Shown: positions 18,613-27,887, numbered from the stretch's first letter. The stretch: DNA of 64,000 bases from Yoonia tamlensis (GCF_900115105.1 NZ_FOYP01000001.1:2258097-2322096), one strand, 5' to 3'. Translations and numbers: made by a program. Notes: generated from the letters alone by a model not told the origin.

Positions 18613-18675
18613 TTGTCCGTCCTTGTGTCGGGCGGACTCTACACAAAACTGGTGAAGATTCAGGGGCTCAGGTCA

Positions 18676-18947
18676 CAGGAAAAGCGATATCTGTGCCATC
18701 ACCTTCTCCGGTCGCCCCCGATATCGGACATCAGGCAACGTCGCTTAAACGTCAAATTATCCAAACAGAGATTAACGCGCTCGACGGTGGAGATATTCGC
18801 GTTGCTGCAGCAAACCTACTCTCCGATGAAGAGAAGAAGGATTTCGACCGCTTCATCAAAGAGCAAGTCATGCTCACGGCAGCCGTAAAAAACGCCATGG
18901 ATAACGCAACATCAAAAGAAATGGAGCGGAAATTTTTCAGCGACTAG
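18676..18947 (+). pseudogene. 3' fragment of an unidentified gene next to the IS element
   Basis: Open frame running out of the IS right end and ending at 18947. The translation (TSLKRQIIQTEINALDGG...KEMERKFFSD) is helical and charged and looks like genuine coding sequence. No 5' part is found on the other side of the IS. An internal GTG at 18693 could act as a start. It may be the upstream part of a degraded integrase, because a following frame reads like a phage integrase N-terminal domain. Confidence 0.35.
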
Positions 18948-18948
18948 C

Positions 18949-19110
18949 AAAATCGCAATCGAGTTCTGGGGAGATATTCCGCTCTCCACGATAACTGGCG
19001 ATAAGGTGAAGCACCTTATGTGGTTCATCCAGCCAAGTTACGGTTCAGTTCACTGTCATTTGCAAAAGATGCAATATGATGTTTTCTCTGGGGGTATTCT
19101 GTAACCGACT
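18949..19110 (+). pseudogene. Degenerate tyrosine-integrase-like fragment
   Basis: In a frame shifted from the previous fragment the sequence reads IEFWGDIPLSTITGDKVKHL, which resembles the SAM-like N-terminal core-binding domain of phage tyrosine recombinases (F-GD-PLS-IT-D-V). The frame ends after about 50 codons without a catalytic domain. If right, it is a scar of an element inserted near tRNA-Gln. Weak evidence from a single motif. Confidence 0.3.
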
Positions 19111-19541
19111 GACGCCTTTTTTCACGGGTGTCGCGGCGGGTGTAATTGAAACGGCAATTTCCCTGCGCAGGTCGGAAGATTTTCTTTCTTACACAACAAT
19201 GCAGCCAGCCACACCCTTGGGCTGTGAGCAAAGCTGCATTATATAAACAAACGCGCGAAAACGCTTTACCTACAAGACTTGCTCAACACCACTACAACCA
19301 CACAGTTTCACTGCTCAGATAATTCGCTGCGCCGCATCCACTTACCACCACTATCTGAGCACAATATTGCCACCATCATGCGTGATTTCCTAAAACTACG
19401 TTAAAGAAGTTTGTCCTGAGTTGCGCTTTTGAAATTGCCCATGCCCAATCGACAGAAGAGCGGGTTTCGGAGAGATTTTGGGAACCTGTCATTAACGTGA
19501 TTGCAAAGTAAAAATGTGGAAGTTCTTGGGAGAAAAGTTGA

Positions 19542-21041
19542 ATGAGTTCGAAGATTATAAGTTCCAGCATTGGAACAAGAGCGCGGGCAATAGCGACATG
19601 TGCCGCGTTGATGTAGATTGGTGTTACGCAAGCAACAAGCGCGATTGCACAAACAACACTAGAATATGACGGCAGCGGTGCTGACAGCACTCGCACGTCC
19701 AGGGGTGTGAACGAGGGGGTTGCAGGCCAGTTCACAGTATCAGCAGCGATGCAACTCACGCAATTTGGCGTCGGCTTGGATCTTGTGGCGGATGGGAATG
19801 TAAACTTTGTCGTCTTTGAAGACGCGACGCTCATCTATCAATCCGGCAGCGTTGCTTCTATCGACATCGGATATCACGAAGCGCTTAGCCCTGCGCTTTC
19901 TTTGACATTGGTTCCCGGAAACAATTATTTTATTGGGGTAACAACTGATGTGGGCACTGAAATCGGGTGTTGTGGAACGGGCGGCACGCAGGGCGTAGTC
20001 ACAAGTATCGCAGCCAACTCGAATCCATCAGGCTTTTTGAACCCAACGCGAGGGGCGACCCATGGTGCACATATTGATATCAACCTTTACAGCGGAAACG
20101 TTATTACGCCCAGCACCGACCCAACCGTCGAACAAATTCAGACCGAAATCAGCAACCTCATGCAAGAGCGCGCGCGCCATCTGATAGCAGCGCAACCAGA
20201 TTTGATTGGCTTCTTGTCTGGCAGCGCAACGGGTGCTTTCAACGTCAATGCCACATCCGGTAACGGCACGTTTGAACTTGCCACATCTGGCGGGCGCCCA
20301 ATTTGGGCGCGTGTGCGCGGTGATTGGTCGGAAAACGGAGACATCGCTAACAGCTATTTCTTTGGTGTCGCGGGCGCCCATTACGCCGTCAATCCTGATC
20401 TGCTTATCGGTGGGATGCTTCAGTTTGATACAATCAAACAAGAAAACGGCGAGAACACCACCCAAGGCGATGGGTATCTTGTAGGGCCATATATTGTCGC
20501 AAAATTGCCTGACCATCCACTTTACTTTGAAGGCCGCTATTTGGTTGGCCGGACCGAGAACACAGTGACGATTGGTGATGCCGATGCACAAGCTTTTGAT
20601 ACTGACCGCACGCTGGCCAGTCTTAAGGTTGCGGGGCAGTTAGAATATGATGATCTGACGTTCACGCCAAGCCTTACGGCCACGCACCTTGAAGACACCC
20701 AAGGGGCGTTTACTGATAACGCCGACCAAGACATCCCAGAGCAAAGCATTACCGTTCAAAATGTGGCCCTTGGTCTGGATGTTGCAAAAGCCTTTGTGCT
20801 GGAAAACGGCGCGTTAACGTTGACGGGTGGCATTGCAGGAAGTTGGTCCAAGACTGAAGGCACAGGATTTGCGGAAACACTAACACCAAATTTTGAAGGC
20901 AAACGTGCAAGCGTCCATCTTGGCAGTACATTTGCCATGCACAACGGCATGATATTCAGCGCGCAAGCCAACTACGATGGCATTGGAACTGATGATTTTG
21001 AAAGTTTCGGGTTGGAGCTCGGATTCGAAATGGTGTTCTAA
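19542..21041 (+). pseudogene. Autotransporter beta-barrel protein with an in-frame amber codon in its signal peptide
   Basis: Outer-membrane autotransporter-like protein. From ATG 19542 (ribosome site GGGAGAAAAG) the frame gives a signal peptide (MSSKIISSSIGTRARAI..., then C-A-A-L-M) broken by TAG at 19614-19616. The same frame then continues IGVTQATSAIAQ, a plausible cleavage site. The remaining 444 codons from GTG 19707 to 21041 are fully open. The C-terminal 270 residues show alternating beta strands and end in aromatic Phe (LELGFEMVF), as expected for BamA recognition. As written, a normal product would lack a signal peptide; suppression, a sequencing error or true decay are the options. 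Confidence 0.75.
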
Positions 21042-21064
21042 TCCGAACGCTAGAACCTACACAA

Positions 21065-21094
21065 AAAGGCGGCGCCAAGGCGTCGCCTTTTTTT
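21065..21094 (+). terminator. Rho-independent terminator after the autotransporter gene
   Basis: A 12-bp GC-rich stem (AAAGGCGGCGCC with GGCGTCGCCTTT, one G-U pair), AA loop, followed by a run of seven T. It lies 24 bases after the autotransporter stop codon. Confidence 0.9.
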
Positions 21095-21362
21095 GCACAG
21101 CTACAGTTGATCTGACAAATTGCTGAACCAAGCAATTAAACCTCAGGGTGCAGGAACCGCCGAAGTAAACAAGGCCAACAAACATATGGGGTTTACAATC
21201 GATCCATTATCACCGCGTGACAAGCTGGTGCGTTCGCAGTGAAAGTCGGCAATGACTGGCTGCATCGCGGTATGCCCGACGACGGGCCAATGGCCGCAAT
21301 GGGCCGAAGGCTGAAGTCGACGGGTATAGGTCCTGCAGTGTTTCTGCAGGACCAGTGAATGA

Positions 21363-22187
21363 TCAATCCCAAGCTGGGGCAAGTGTCTCTGGGCTTACCA
21401 ACCGCCCCTCGGCAGTACCAAGGGCATCAATTCGGGCGATCTCTTCGGCGCTCAACATGATTTCCGTTGCACGCAGATTGCTGGCAAGCCGGTTTATATT
21501 GGCGGTCCGCGGCAACGCGATGCTCATTGGGCGCGTCAGAATCCAGGCCAGGGCAATCTGGGCCGAACTTGCGTCATGCGCGGCGGCAATCTCGCGCAAC
21601 GTGGCGTTCCCCATGACATTACCTTGCGCCAGCGGCGAATAGGCTTCAACTGGAATGCCTTTGCTGGCGAGGTGAGCGATCATCCGTGTTTGGTCGATCA
21701 GTGGGTGCAGTTCGATCTGGTTGGCGGCCAGTGGCGTGTTCAGCGCAGCCTGTGCTTGGTTGACCATATCCATGGTGAAATTCGACACGCCCCCATGGCG
21801 AACTTTGCCCGCAGCAATCAGATCATTTAGCGCGCCAATGGTGTCGGCAATCGGCACATCTTTTGAGGGCCAGTGCAGCAAAAGCAGGTCTACATAATCC
21901 GTCCCCAATCGTTTCAAAGACAATTCGGTGGCAGCGGTGAAGGCTTCTGGCGAGAAGTGCTCGGGCAGGATTTTTGTAGTGAGGAACACATCACCGCGGC
22001 GGACATCGGCGCGACGCAAACCTTCGCCGACTTGCGCTTCGTTTTCATAGGCCTGCGCCGTATCAATATGGCGGAACCCTTCGGAAAGGGCCGCGGCCAC
22101 CATATCGGCTACGGTATCTTGCTCAAGTTGAAAGGTGCCGAACCCCATGGATGGAATTTGGGCAGGGCCGATCAGGGTGATACTCAT
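21363..22187 (-). CDS. Aldo/keto reductase (2,5-diketo-gluconate reductase-like)
   Basis: NADPH-dependent carbonyl reductase. The AKR tetrad is visible as Asp and Tyr in HIDTAQAYENE (about residues 42-52), Lys in TTKILPEH (about 72) and His in LLLHWPS (about 105). The cofactor-binding IALPRT motif is at about 225-230. The 274-residue length is typical. It overlaps the upstream LLM oxidoreductase gene by ATGA, so the two are one leftward operon. Substrate unknown. Confidence 0.9.
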   Translation of the reverse strand: MSITLIGPAQIPSMGFGTFQLEQDTVADMVAAALSEGFRHIDTAQAYENEAQVGEGLRRADVRRGDVFLTTKILPEHFSPEAFTAATELSLKRLGTDYVDLLLLHWPSKDVPIADTIGALNDLIAAGKVRHGGVSNFTMDMVNQAQAALNTPLAANQIELHPLIDQTRMIAHLASKGIPVEAYSPLAQGNVMGNATLREIAAAHDASSAQIALAWILTRPMSIALPRTANINRLASNLRATEIMLSAEEIARIDALGTAEGRLVSPETLAPAWD

Positions 22188-23155
22188 TGTGCTATCTCCA
22201 TTGTGTTTTCTTGTGCAAACTCAGGTATGACGTGCTCGGCCAACTCGGCCAGAACGTCTTCGATTTCGCGTTGTGATTGGCGCAGGTTAAAGGCGATATG
22301 GGCGACCCCTGCAGCGTGCAGCGATTGAACATGTGAAATGAGCGCATTGCGACCGATACGGCCCCCGAACTGGATTGGCCGAGAGGGCGCATCGGGATCA
22401 GGGTCAAGGTCCAAATGCATGGCGGTCAGGACCGGCGCAGAGGGAAGGCCAGCATCTGTGCGCGCCTGACGCCATATTGAGAGGCGGCGCTCGGCCTGAT
22501 CAGGAGGGCCGGGATAGGTGAACCAGCCGTCCAATGTGCGGGCGATCCATTGCAGGCTTTGCTGGCCCATTCCGGCCATGACCATCGGGATACCTTCCGG
22601 CACATAGGGGCGCACGGTGACCGGACCTTGCGGTCCTTGCAGCGCATCCCCTGACCAGAGGTTGCGCATCTGGTCGACGCGATCGCGCAGGGCGGCTCCG
22701 CGGACCTCATAGTCGAGACCCATAAGAGGGTATTCCACCGGACGATCCCCCGACGCGATGCCAAGGATCAACCGCCCACCCGACAGATGGTGCAAGCTGG
22801 CGGTCATCTTGGCCAGCAGGATTGGATCGCGCAACGGCAGGACGATACCCGCAGTGCCAAGCGCAATGCGCCGCGTGCGGCCGGCAAGAAAGCCGAGATA
22901 GGGAAACGGGTCAAACACCTGCCCTGCATCCCCGAAGCTTGGATCGTGAACCGGTACGTCCCGCAGCCAGACCCCATCGAAGCCAAGGCTCTCGGCCAAT
23001 TCCACGCCCTTGGCGGGGTTTGAAATGTCCGGCACACCAAAGGGGCGACCCTCGATACGGGCACGGCGTTGACCGGCTTCAGACCAGTCGCGGTCCAGCG
23101 GCAATTCAATGCCAAAAGTCATGCGGTCTTTGTAAATCAGATTTAGGGCAGACAT
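22184..23155 (-). CDS. LLM-class flavin-dependent oxidoreductase (luciferase-like), copy 1
   Basis: FMN-dependent monooxygenase or dehydrogenase of the bacterial luciferase superfamily. It has a TIM-barrel with GVWLRDVPVHDPSFGDAG (about residues 60-77) and SGGRLILGIASGDRP (about 123-137), which line the flavin site in this family. At 323 residues it is paralogous to 30457-31425, sharing the same RDVP and SGDRP blocks. It forms an operon with the aldo/keto reductase. The MFS gene 63 bases upstream has the same direction, so all three may be co-transcribed. Confidence 0.9.
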   Translation of the reverse strand: MSALNLIYKDRMTFGIELPLDRDWSEAGQRRARIEGRPFGVPDISNPAKGVELAESLGFDGVWLRDVPVHDPSFGDAGQVFDPFPYLGFLAGRTRRIALGTAGIVLPLRDPILLAKMTASLHHLSGGRLILGIASGDRPVEYPLMGLDYEVRGAALRDRVDQMRNLWSGDALQGPQGPVTVRPYVPEGIPMVMAGMGQQSLQWIARTLDGWFTYPGPPDQAERRLSIWRQARTDAGLPSAPVLTAMHLDLDPDPDAPSRPIQFGGRIGRNALISHVQSLHAAGVAHIAFNLRQSQREIEDVLAELAEHVIPEFAQENTMEIAQ

Positions 23156-23218
23156 GATACGAACCTCCTGTTCATTGGTCTGCCCCGCCGCACGTTAGAT
23201 ACGGCGGGGCAAATGAGG

Positions 23219-24400
23219 TTATTCAGCAGCAACAGTTTGGGGTGCTGTTGCGTTCAAGCGACCAGACAGGCGCACCAGAACGATCCCGACAACCACCACA
23301 CCAGCGGCGATGTAAGGCGCAGCGGCAAGGCCGATGCTTTCCACCACAAGTCCACCAGCCCATGCGCCGCCGGCAATGCCGAGGTTGAACGCACCGATGT
23401 TCAAACCGGACGCCACATCAACCGCGCCGGGCGAGACTTCGCGGGCGATTTGCACGACGTAAGACTGCAGCGGCGGCACGTTGGCGAAGGCAAAACCACC
23501 CCAGAAGGCCGCAACCGCAACGGCTGCAATCGGGCTGGTTAGGAACGCGCCGAGTGCGACGAGTGATATGGCAAGGCCAGCAAAGATCACGGTCAAGGAC
23601 GGCACTGCACCGATACGGTCGGCCAGCTTGCCGCCTGCGATGTTCCCCACGGCGACAGATGCACCGTAAAGCAGCAGCACAAGGCTGACCGCGCCTGCGG
23701 ACAGACCCGTGACTTCGTTCAGCATCGGCGCAAGGAAGGTAAAGGCGATGAAGTTGCCGCCATACCCCACAGCCGTGATCAGATAGACCAGCAACAGACG
23801 AGGTGAGGTCAGCACCTGTAACTGTGCCTTGATCCCCGCTGACGCAGCCTTGGTCAGATTGGCAGGCACCAGCACGGCAGAAGCGATAAAGCCGATTACA
23901 CCCAGCACGACAACGCCAAGGAAGGTCGACTGCCAGCCAAAGTTCAGGCCGATGAACGTCCCCAAAGGCACACCCGTCACAAGCGCGACGGTCAGGCCAA
24001 GGAACACCAGTGCGATGGCAGAGCTTTCCTTTTCGGGCTCCACCAGATCGGTGGCAATGGTCGAGGCGATGGCAAAGAACACGCCGTGAGCGAGACCAGT
24101 AATAAAGCGCGCAGCGACAAGGCTGCCGTAGTCCGGCGCGAAGGCGGCATAAGCATTGCCGAGCGTGAACAGCGCCAGCAAGAGCAGCAACAGCGTCTTA
24201 CGAGGCACCCGGTCAGCCATGGCCGTCAGCACCGGCGCACCGATGGTCACGCCAAGCGCATAGAGGCTGACCAAGAGGCCAGCGGAAGGGATGGAAACGC
24301 CAAGATCGGCGGCGATGGTGGGCAACAGACCGACGATAACGAACTCGGTCGTTCCGACGGCGAAAGCGCTGATGGTCAGCGCCCAAAGGGCAAGTGGCAT
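23219..24400 (-). CDS. MFS transporter, DHA1 drug-efflux type
   Basis: Twelve-helix inner-membrane proton-coupled exporter. From ATG 24400 (GGAGAA ribosome site) the protein starts MPLALWALTISAFAVGTTEF, the typical AraJ/YdhP-like N terminus. The motif A-like DRVPRKT is at about residues 66-72. It is 393 residues long. An upstream start at 24469 would add a non-hydrophobic extension into the promoter region. The LysR gene diverges 111 bases away, the classic arrangement for a regulator and the transporter it controls. Confidence 0.9.
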   Translation of the reverse strand: MPLALWALTISAFAVGTTEFVIVGLLPTIAADLGVSIPSAGLLVSLYALGVTIGAPVLTAMADRVPRKTLLLLLLALFTLGNAYAAFAPDYGSLVAARFITGLAHGVFFAIASTIATDLVEPEKESSAIALVFLGLTVALVTGVPLGTFIGLNFGWQSTFLGVVVLGVIGFIASAVLVPANLTKAASAGIKAQLQVLTSPRLLLVYLITAVGYGGNFIAFTFLAPMLNEVTGLSAGAVSLVLLLYGASVAVGNIAGGKLADRIGAVPSLTVIFAGLAISLVALGAFLTSPIAAVAVAAFWGGFAFANVPPLQSYVVQIAREVSPGAVDVASGLNIGAFNLGIAGGAWAGGLVVESIGLAAAPYIAAGVVVVGIVLVRLSGRLNATAPQTVAAE

Positions 24401-24440
24401 CGGTTTTCTCCAATAAATTTGATGTCGACGCCGTATATGC

Positions 24441-24465
24441 CTGTCGTTATCTATTGCGAGAACAG
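24441..24465. promoter_or_regulatory. Possible LysR-type operator between MFS and lysR genes
   Basis: The divergent intergenic spacer contains CTGT-N17-ACAG, a short dyad centred between the two starts. The location fits a LysR-type recognition site, but the arms are only four bases. Confidence 0.25.
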
Positions 24466-24511
24466 ACAAGTTTGGAATGGATCATTGCAAAAACTGCACG
24501 AATTGCTGCGC

Positions 24512-25381
24512 ATGGGGGATTTGGCTGCCTTCGTCGGGATCGTCGATGATGGGGGCTTTGCTGAATCTGCACGGCGCAGAGGGGTGTCGGCCTCTACGCT
24601 CAGCCGGTCAGTCACGCGGTTGGAAGAGCAGTTAAAAGTCACGCTGCTGCGTCGGACCACGCGGTCCATCGAGATCACCCCCGAGGGTGCAGCCGTTCTG
24701 GCGGAAGCGCGCGAGATTTTGGACCGCAGCGAAGCCCTGCAAGAGATAGCTACCAGCGGACAGGCCCCCGCCGGACCACTGCGTGTAAACGCACCGGTCC
24801 CTTACGTCCTGCATGTCCTCGCCCCACGGTTGGCCGAGTTTCACGCAAAGTATCCGGACATCCAGCTTTCGATCGACATGACAGACTCGTTGGTGGATCT
24901 GATCGGCAGTCACGCGGATGTTGCCATACGGCTCGGACGGCTGCCTGATAGCGACATGTTGCACCGCTACTTGGGGCGCACGGCTTGGAAATTGGTGGCT
25001 ACACCGGACTATCTGGATCGCAAAGGATGGCCAAAAACACCGGCCGACCTCTCACAGCTGGAGCAAGTGCGGTTCGCGGCGCCAGATCATATCAACACAT
25101 TGGGTTTCACTGCTATGTCCACCCCTGTGACGGTGCCCCCCGCCCTGACCGCGGGCAATGGAGAGGCCGTGCGCCAAATGGTATTAGGCGGTCTGGGTAT
25201 CGCGCGTTTTTCCGATTTCATGATCGCAGACGATATCCGGGCCGGGCGTTTGATTGAGCTGTTTTCTGGCCAGCTTGATGCGGACCCGCTGAATATCTCC
25301 GCGCTCTACCTTACCCGCGTGTCGGGGTTGCGACGGTTGGGTGTTTTTTTGGATTGGTTGGCGACCATTAGCGACGGCTGA
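24512..25381 (+). CDS. LysR family transcriptional regulator
   Basis: Regulator with an N-terminal winged HTH (MGDLAAFVGIVDDGGFAESARRRGVSASTLSRSVTRLEEQL, first 40 residues) and a LysR substrate-binding domain to the C terminus. The ATG at 24512 gives 289 residues, typical of the family; longer in-frame starts only add unrelated sequence and overlap the MFS promoter. It diverges from the MFS-LLM-AKR genes, so it probably controls them in response to a small ligand. Confidence 0.88.
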   Translation: MGDLAAFVGIVDDGGFAESARRRGVSASTLSRSVTRLEEQLKVTLLRRTTRSIEITPEGAAVLAEAREILDRSEALQEIATSGQAPAGPLRVNAPVPYVLHVLAPRLAEFHAKYPDIQLSIDMTDSLVDLIGSHADVAIRLGRLPDSDMLHRYLGRTAWKLVATPDYLDRKGWPKTPADLSQLEQVRFAAPDHINTLGFTAMSTPVTVPPALTAGNGEAVRQMVLGGLGIARFSDFMIADDIRAGRLIELFSGQLDADPLNISALYLTRVSGLRRLGVFLDWLATISDG

Positions 25382-25688
25382 GTTATTCACACCCGCTTTC
25401 AGTATGCATAACGATTACGAGCAAAGCCTGGCCGCAAAAAGTTATTCTCAGTCAGTCTTATATCGGCATATTTTTAGATGTCCGCTTCTTGGACGCCGCG
25501 ATGCAGCAGCGCGGTGCCGTACGAACGGCTGGAAAGGGCCGTTCGTGTCGGTAGTGACACACTCACGACGCGGGAATGCTACGACCGATCTAATGTCGGC
25601 AACGAGCCCATACTGTTCGTTCGTCACCGCGCAGCGAATGTCTGCTATTGCTCTCGCATGGCAATGGTTAGGATGTTCCCTAAGTCTT
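25382..25688. other. Non-coding stretch with a dispersed intergenic repeat
   Basis: No gene is seen. The segment contains GC-rich mirrored pieces (CGAACGGCT...GGGCCGTTCG near 25521-25548) and a GCAGCGAATGTCTGCTATTG unit at 25631-25650 of the dispersed repeat also found at 27656, 28384, 29240 and 33421. Confidence 0.4.
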
Positions 25689-25734
25689 ATTGACAACATT
25701 CAGTCTGCAGTGTTACTTAGGTATATGTCTAAGT
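25689..25734 (+). promoter_or_regulatory. Promoter and ArsR-type operator overlapping the start codon
   Basis: A good -35 (TTGACA, 25689-25694) is followed 17 bases later by a weak -10 (TTACTT). A perfect 6-bp palindrome ACTTAG-N8-CTAAGT (25715-25734) covers the -10 to the ATG at 25725. The position suits autorepression by the ArsR-family product. Confidence 0.55.
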
Positions 25735-26066
25735 ATGACCCCAACCTCGACCAGTGCTTTTCCGCTCTTGGAGATCCGACGCGGCGCTTGATCCTTCAAC
25801 GTCTTGCAAGAGGCGAAGCAAGTGTCAGCGAATTGGCTGCGCCGCACGACATGGCGTTGCCGTCATTCATGGAACATCTGAAAAAGTTGGAAGTGGCGGG
25901 CCTCGTCACATCAAAAAAGCAGGGGCGAACGCGAACCTGCGAACTAGCACCCGACGCTTTTGCTCCAGCCAAAAAATGGCTGAGCGAACAAAGCGAGATT
26001 TGGGAAGGGCGACTGGACCGCTTTGATGACTACGTGAAGAACCTCATGCAGGAACGCCAAAAATGA
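25725..26066 (+). CDS. ArsR/SmtB-family winged-helix transcriptional regulator
   Basis: A 113-residue regulator with the ArsR helix-turn-helix (FSALGDPTRRLILQRLARGEASVSELA, about residues 10-36; recognition helix SFMEHLKKLEVAGLV). No metal-binding Cys cluster is seen, so it belongs to the non-metal group usually paired with AHSA1 proteins. It overlaps the following gene by ATGA. A palindrome over its own start codon suggests autoregulation. Confidence 0.9.
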   Translation: MSKYDPNLDQCFSALGDPTRRLILQRLARGEASVSELAAPHDMALPSFMEHLKKLEVAGLVTSKKQGRTRTCELAPDAFAPAKKWLSEQSEIWEGRLDRFDDYVKNLMQERQK

Positions 26067-26530
26067 AACTTGATCCGAAAACCGATCTGACCTTCACCCG
26101 CAAGATCAATGCACCAAAAGAGCTGCTTTGGGAGTGTTGGACGACGCCGAAGCACATCAAAAATTTCTTTGTGCCCAAACCGCATAGCATCGACGCTTGC
26201 GAAATCGACCTGCGCGTCGGTGGTAAGTTCAACACGACGATGAATGTCGAAGGCAATCTCATGGAGAATGAGGGTGTCATTCTGGAAGTCATTGACGGCG
26301 AGCGCCTTGTTTTCACGGACACTTACAGCGAAGGCTGGAAGCCTGCCGCTGATCCGTTCATGACGGCGATTGTCGAATTCGCAGATGATGGGAAGGGTGG
26401 CACTATCTACACCGCGACCGCTCGTCACCGCTCGCCCGAAGCACGCCAGAGGCACGAAGACATGGGCTTTTATGATGGCTGGGGCACAGTCGCTGCGCAG
26501 CTCGAAGAATATGCCCAGTCTCTCAAATGA
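26063..26530 (+). CDS. SRPBCC (AHSA1-like) domain protein
   Basis: A 155-residue START/Bet v1-like ligand-binding protein. Typical AHSA1 features are FTRKINAPKELLWECWTTP near the N terminus, a mid-protein GGKFNTTM block and the terminal helix FYDGWGTVAAQLEEYAQSL. The family binds hydrophobic small molecules; the ligand is unknown. ArsR-AHSA1 pairs with overlapping ATGA are common, and two VOC genes follow in the same direction. Confidence 0.87.
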   Translation: MKLDPKTDLTFTRKINAPKELLWECWTTPKHIKNFFVPKPHSIDACEIDLRVGGKFNTTMNVEGNLMENEGVILEVIDGERLVFTDTYSEGWKPAADPFMTAIVEFADDGKGGTIYTATARHRSPEARQRHEDMGFYDGWGTVAAQLEEYAQSLK

Positions 26531-26624
26531 CCGACAGCGGACATCGCATCTATGACAGCATTGGCCGCTAAACCAGTTACTCTAACAGCAGCCCTGTAGT
26601 CGGCTGCACGGAAAGGACACTACA

Positions 26625-27044
26625 ATGCCAAAGATGATTTTCGTAAATCTGCCGGTTACCGATTTGCAAAAGGCAATGGCATTCTATCAAGCTATCGGGT
26701 TTGAGAACAATCCGCAATTTACCGATGATACAGCGGCTTGTATGGTTTGGAGCGAGGCAATCTTTGTTATGTTGTTGACCCATGACAAATGGCGCACTTT
26801 CACCAAGCGCCCAATCCCGCCTGCAACCTCAAGCGAAGTGCTATTAGCGATTTCTTTCGACGATATAGCCTCCGTTGATACAATACTGGACGCGGCAGCA
26901 GCATTTGACGGCACACCAGATATCAACGCCAAACAGGATTACGGATGGATGTATAGCCGCAGCTTTGCCGATCCGGACGGGCATGTATGGGAATGCATGT
27001 GGATGGATATGGCCGCGGCCAGCGAACAGGAGGTGATATCATGA
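26625..27044 (+). CDS. VOC family protein (glyoxalase/bleomycin-resistance fold)
   Basis: A 139-residue single-module VOC protein (FVNLPVTDLQKAMAFYQAIGF at the N terminus; DPDGHVWECMWMD at the C terminus with the metal-ligand Glu). VOC proteins act as lactoylglutathione lyase-like enzymes or bind drugs; the specific function cannot be read. A GGAAAGGA ribosome site precedes the ATG. It overlaps the next gene by ATGA. Confidence 0.87.
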   Translation: MPKMIFVNLPVTDLQKAMAFYQAIGFENNPQFTDDTAACMVWSEAIFVMLLTHDKWRTFTKRPIPPATSSEVLLAISFDDIASVDTILDAAAAFDGTPDINAKQDYGWMYSRSFADPDGHVWECMWMDMAAASEQEVIS

Positions 27045-27523
27045 CTACCGCCAAGAACACTATTTGCATTTGGTATGACAAAGACGCCGAAGCTGCCGCA
27101 AGGTTTTACACCACTGTTTTTCCTGACAGCGAAGTCACGGCGGTGTCTTTCGCGCCTACCGACTATCCGTCAGGTAAGGCCGGTGACGTTTTGACCGTTC
27201 AATTCAGGGTCGCGGGAGTAGCCTGTATCGGCCTGAACGGCGGGCCAGCATTCAAACAGGATGAGGCGTTTTCGTTTCAGATAGCCACGGACGATCAGGA
27301 CGAAACTGACAGTTACTGGAATGCAATCGTCGACAACGACGGGCAAGCAAGTGCCTGTGGCTGGTGCAAGGACAGATGGGGTGTCTCTTGGCAAATCATA
27401 CCTCGTGTGCTGATCGATGCCTTGGCCGCCGGCGGGGACCCGGCACAACGTGCGTTTGAGGCGATGATGCAGATGGGCAAAATTGACGTGGCCAAAATCG
27501 AAGAAGCTTTACGGAACCAGTAG
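27041..27523 (+). CDS. VOC family protein, PhnB/YjdN-like
   Basis: A 160-residue protein of the PhnB-like (3-demethylubiquinone methyltransferase-like) VOC subgroup. It begins with ICIWYDKDAEAAARFYTTVFPDSEV and has the typical WCKDRWGVSWQIIPRVL block at about residues 108-124. The ATG at 27041 has an AGGAGG ribosome site; a longer frame from 26987 lies inside the previous gene. It forms part of the ArsR-AHSA1-VOC-VOC run. Confidence 0.87.
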   Translation: MTTAKNTICIWYDKDAEAAARFYTTVFPDSEVTAVSFAPTDYPSGKAGDVLTVQFRVAGVACIGLNGGPAFKQDEAFSFQIATDDQDETDSYWNAIVDNDGQASACGWCKDRWGVSWQIIPRVLIDALAAGGDPAQRAFEAMMQMGKIDVAKIEEALRNQ

Positions 27524-27887
27524 CCCCAGCACTTCCATCAAGATGGACCGCTTCGCCTAAAAGAATCTACTGTAAGCAGACTTTGGCGCGAATGGGGCGA
27601 ACCGCAGCAACGTCCGAAGTGCGGTCATCTAGCTGGCACCAAATGCTGCACGCTGCGCGAATGTCCGCAATGCGGGCTGCGACCGCAGCATTCAGATGTT
27701 GTGACCAACGGCAGCAATGGGCCGTCCATGACGACGCCACTTGAGCAGCGATGATGCTGCGAAGCGGTGAACGGCAGTTCAGAGCCCTGAATGACCAAAT
27801 AGCTATGCTTGAAACTGGGCACTCAATGGCACGAGTTCCTCTACCGTTTGAAGTTGTTCATCTTGATACCGAGTGTAATGTCTACTC
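27524..27887. other. Non-coding stretch with degenerate repeats
   Basis: No gene is supported. It contains a GCGCGAATGTCCGCAATG unit (27656-27673) of the dispersed island repeat and a GGGCCGTCC piece at 27710. It may be decayed coding sequence. Confidence 0.4.

Larger units (their letters stand above)
17455..18675 (-). mobile_element. IS3-family insertion sequence (IS407-like group)
   Basis: Element of about 1,221 bases with imperfect terminal inverted repeats beginning TGACCTGCGCCCC at 17455 and, on the other strand, TGACCTGAGCCCC at 18675. It encodes orfA and orfB in the minus direction, joined by an A-AAA-AAA slippery run for -1 frameshifting. Both frames are intact, so it may be active. 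The 4-base flanks (ACTT and CAGG) do not match, so there is no target duplication, which implies a later rearrangement or deletion at one end. Confidence 0.9.

Noticed and set aside
24086-24511. Extension of the LysR gene to 24086
   Set aside because: It would run through the divergent MFS gene and has Gln/Arg/His-rich, non-protein-like composition.
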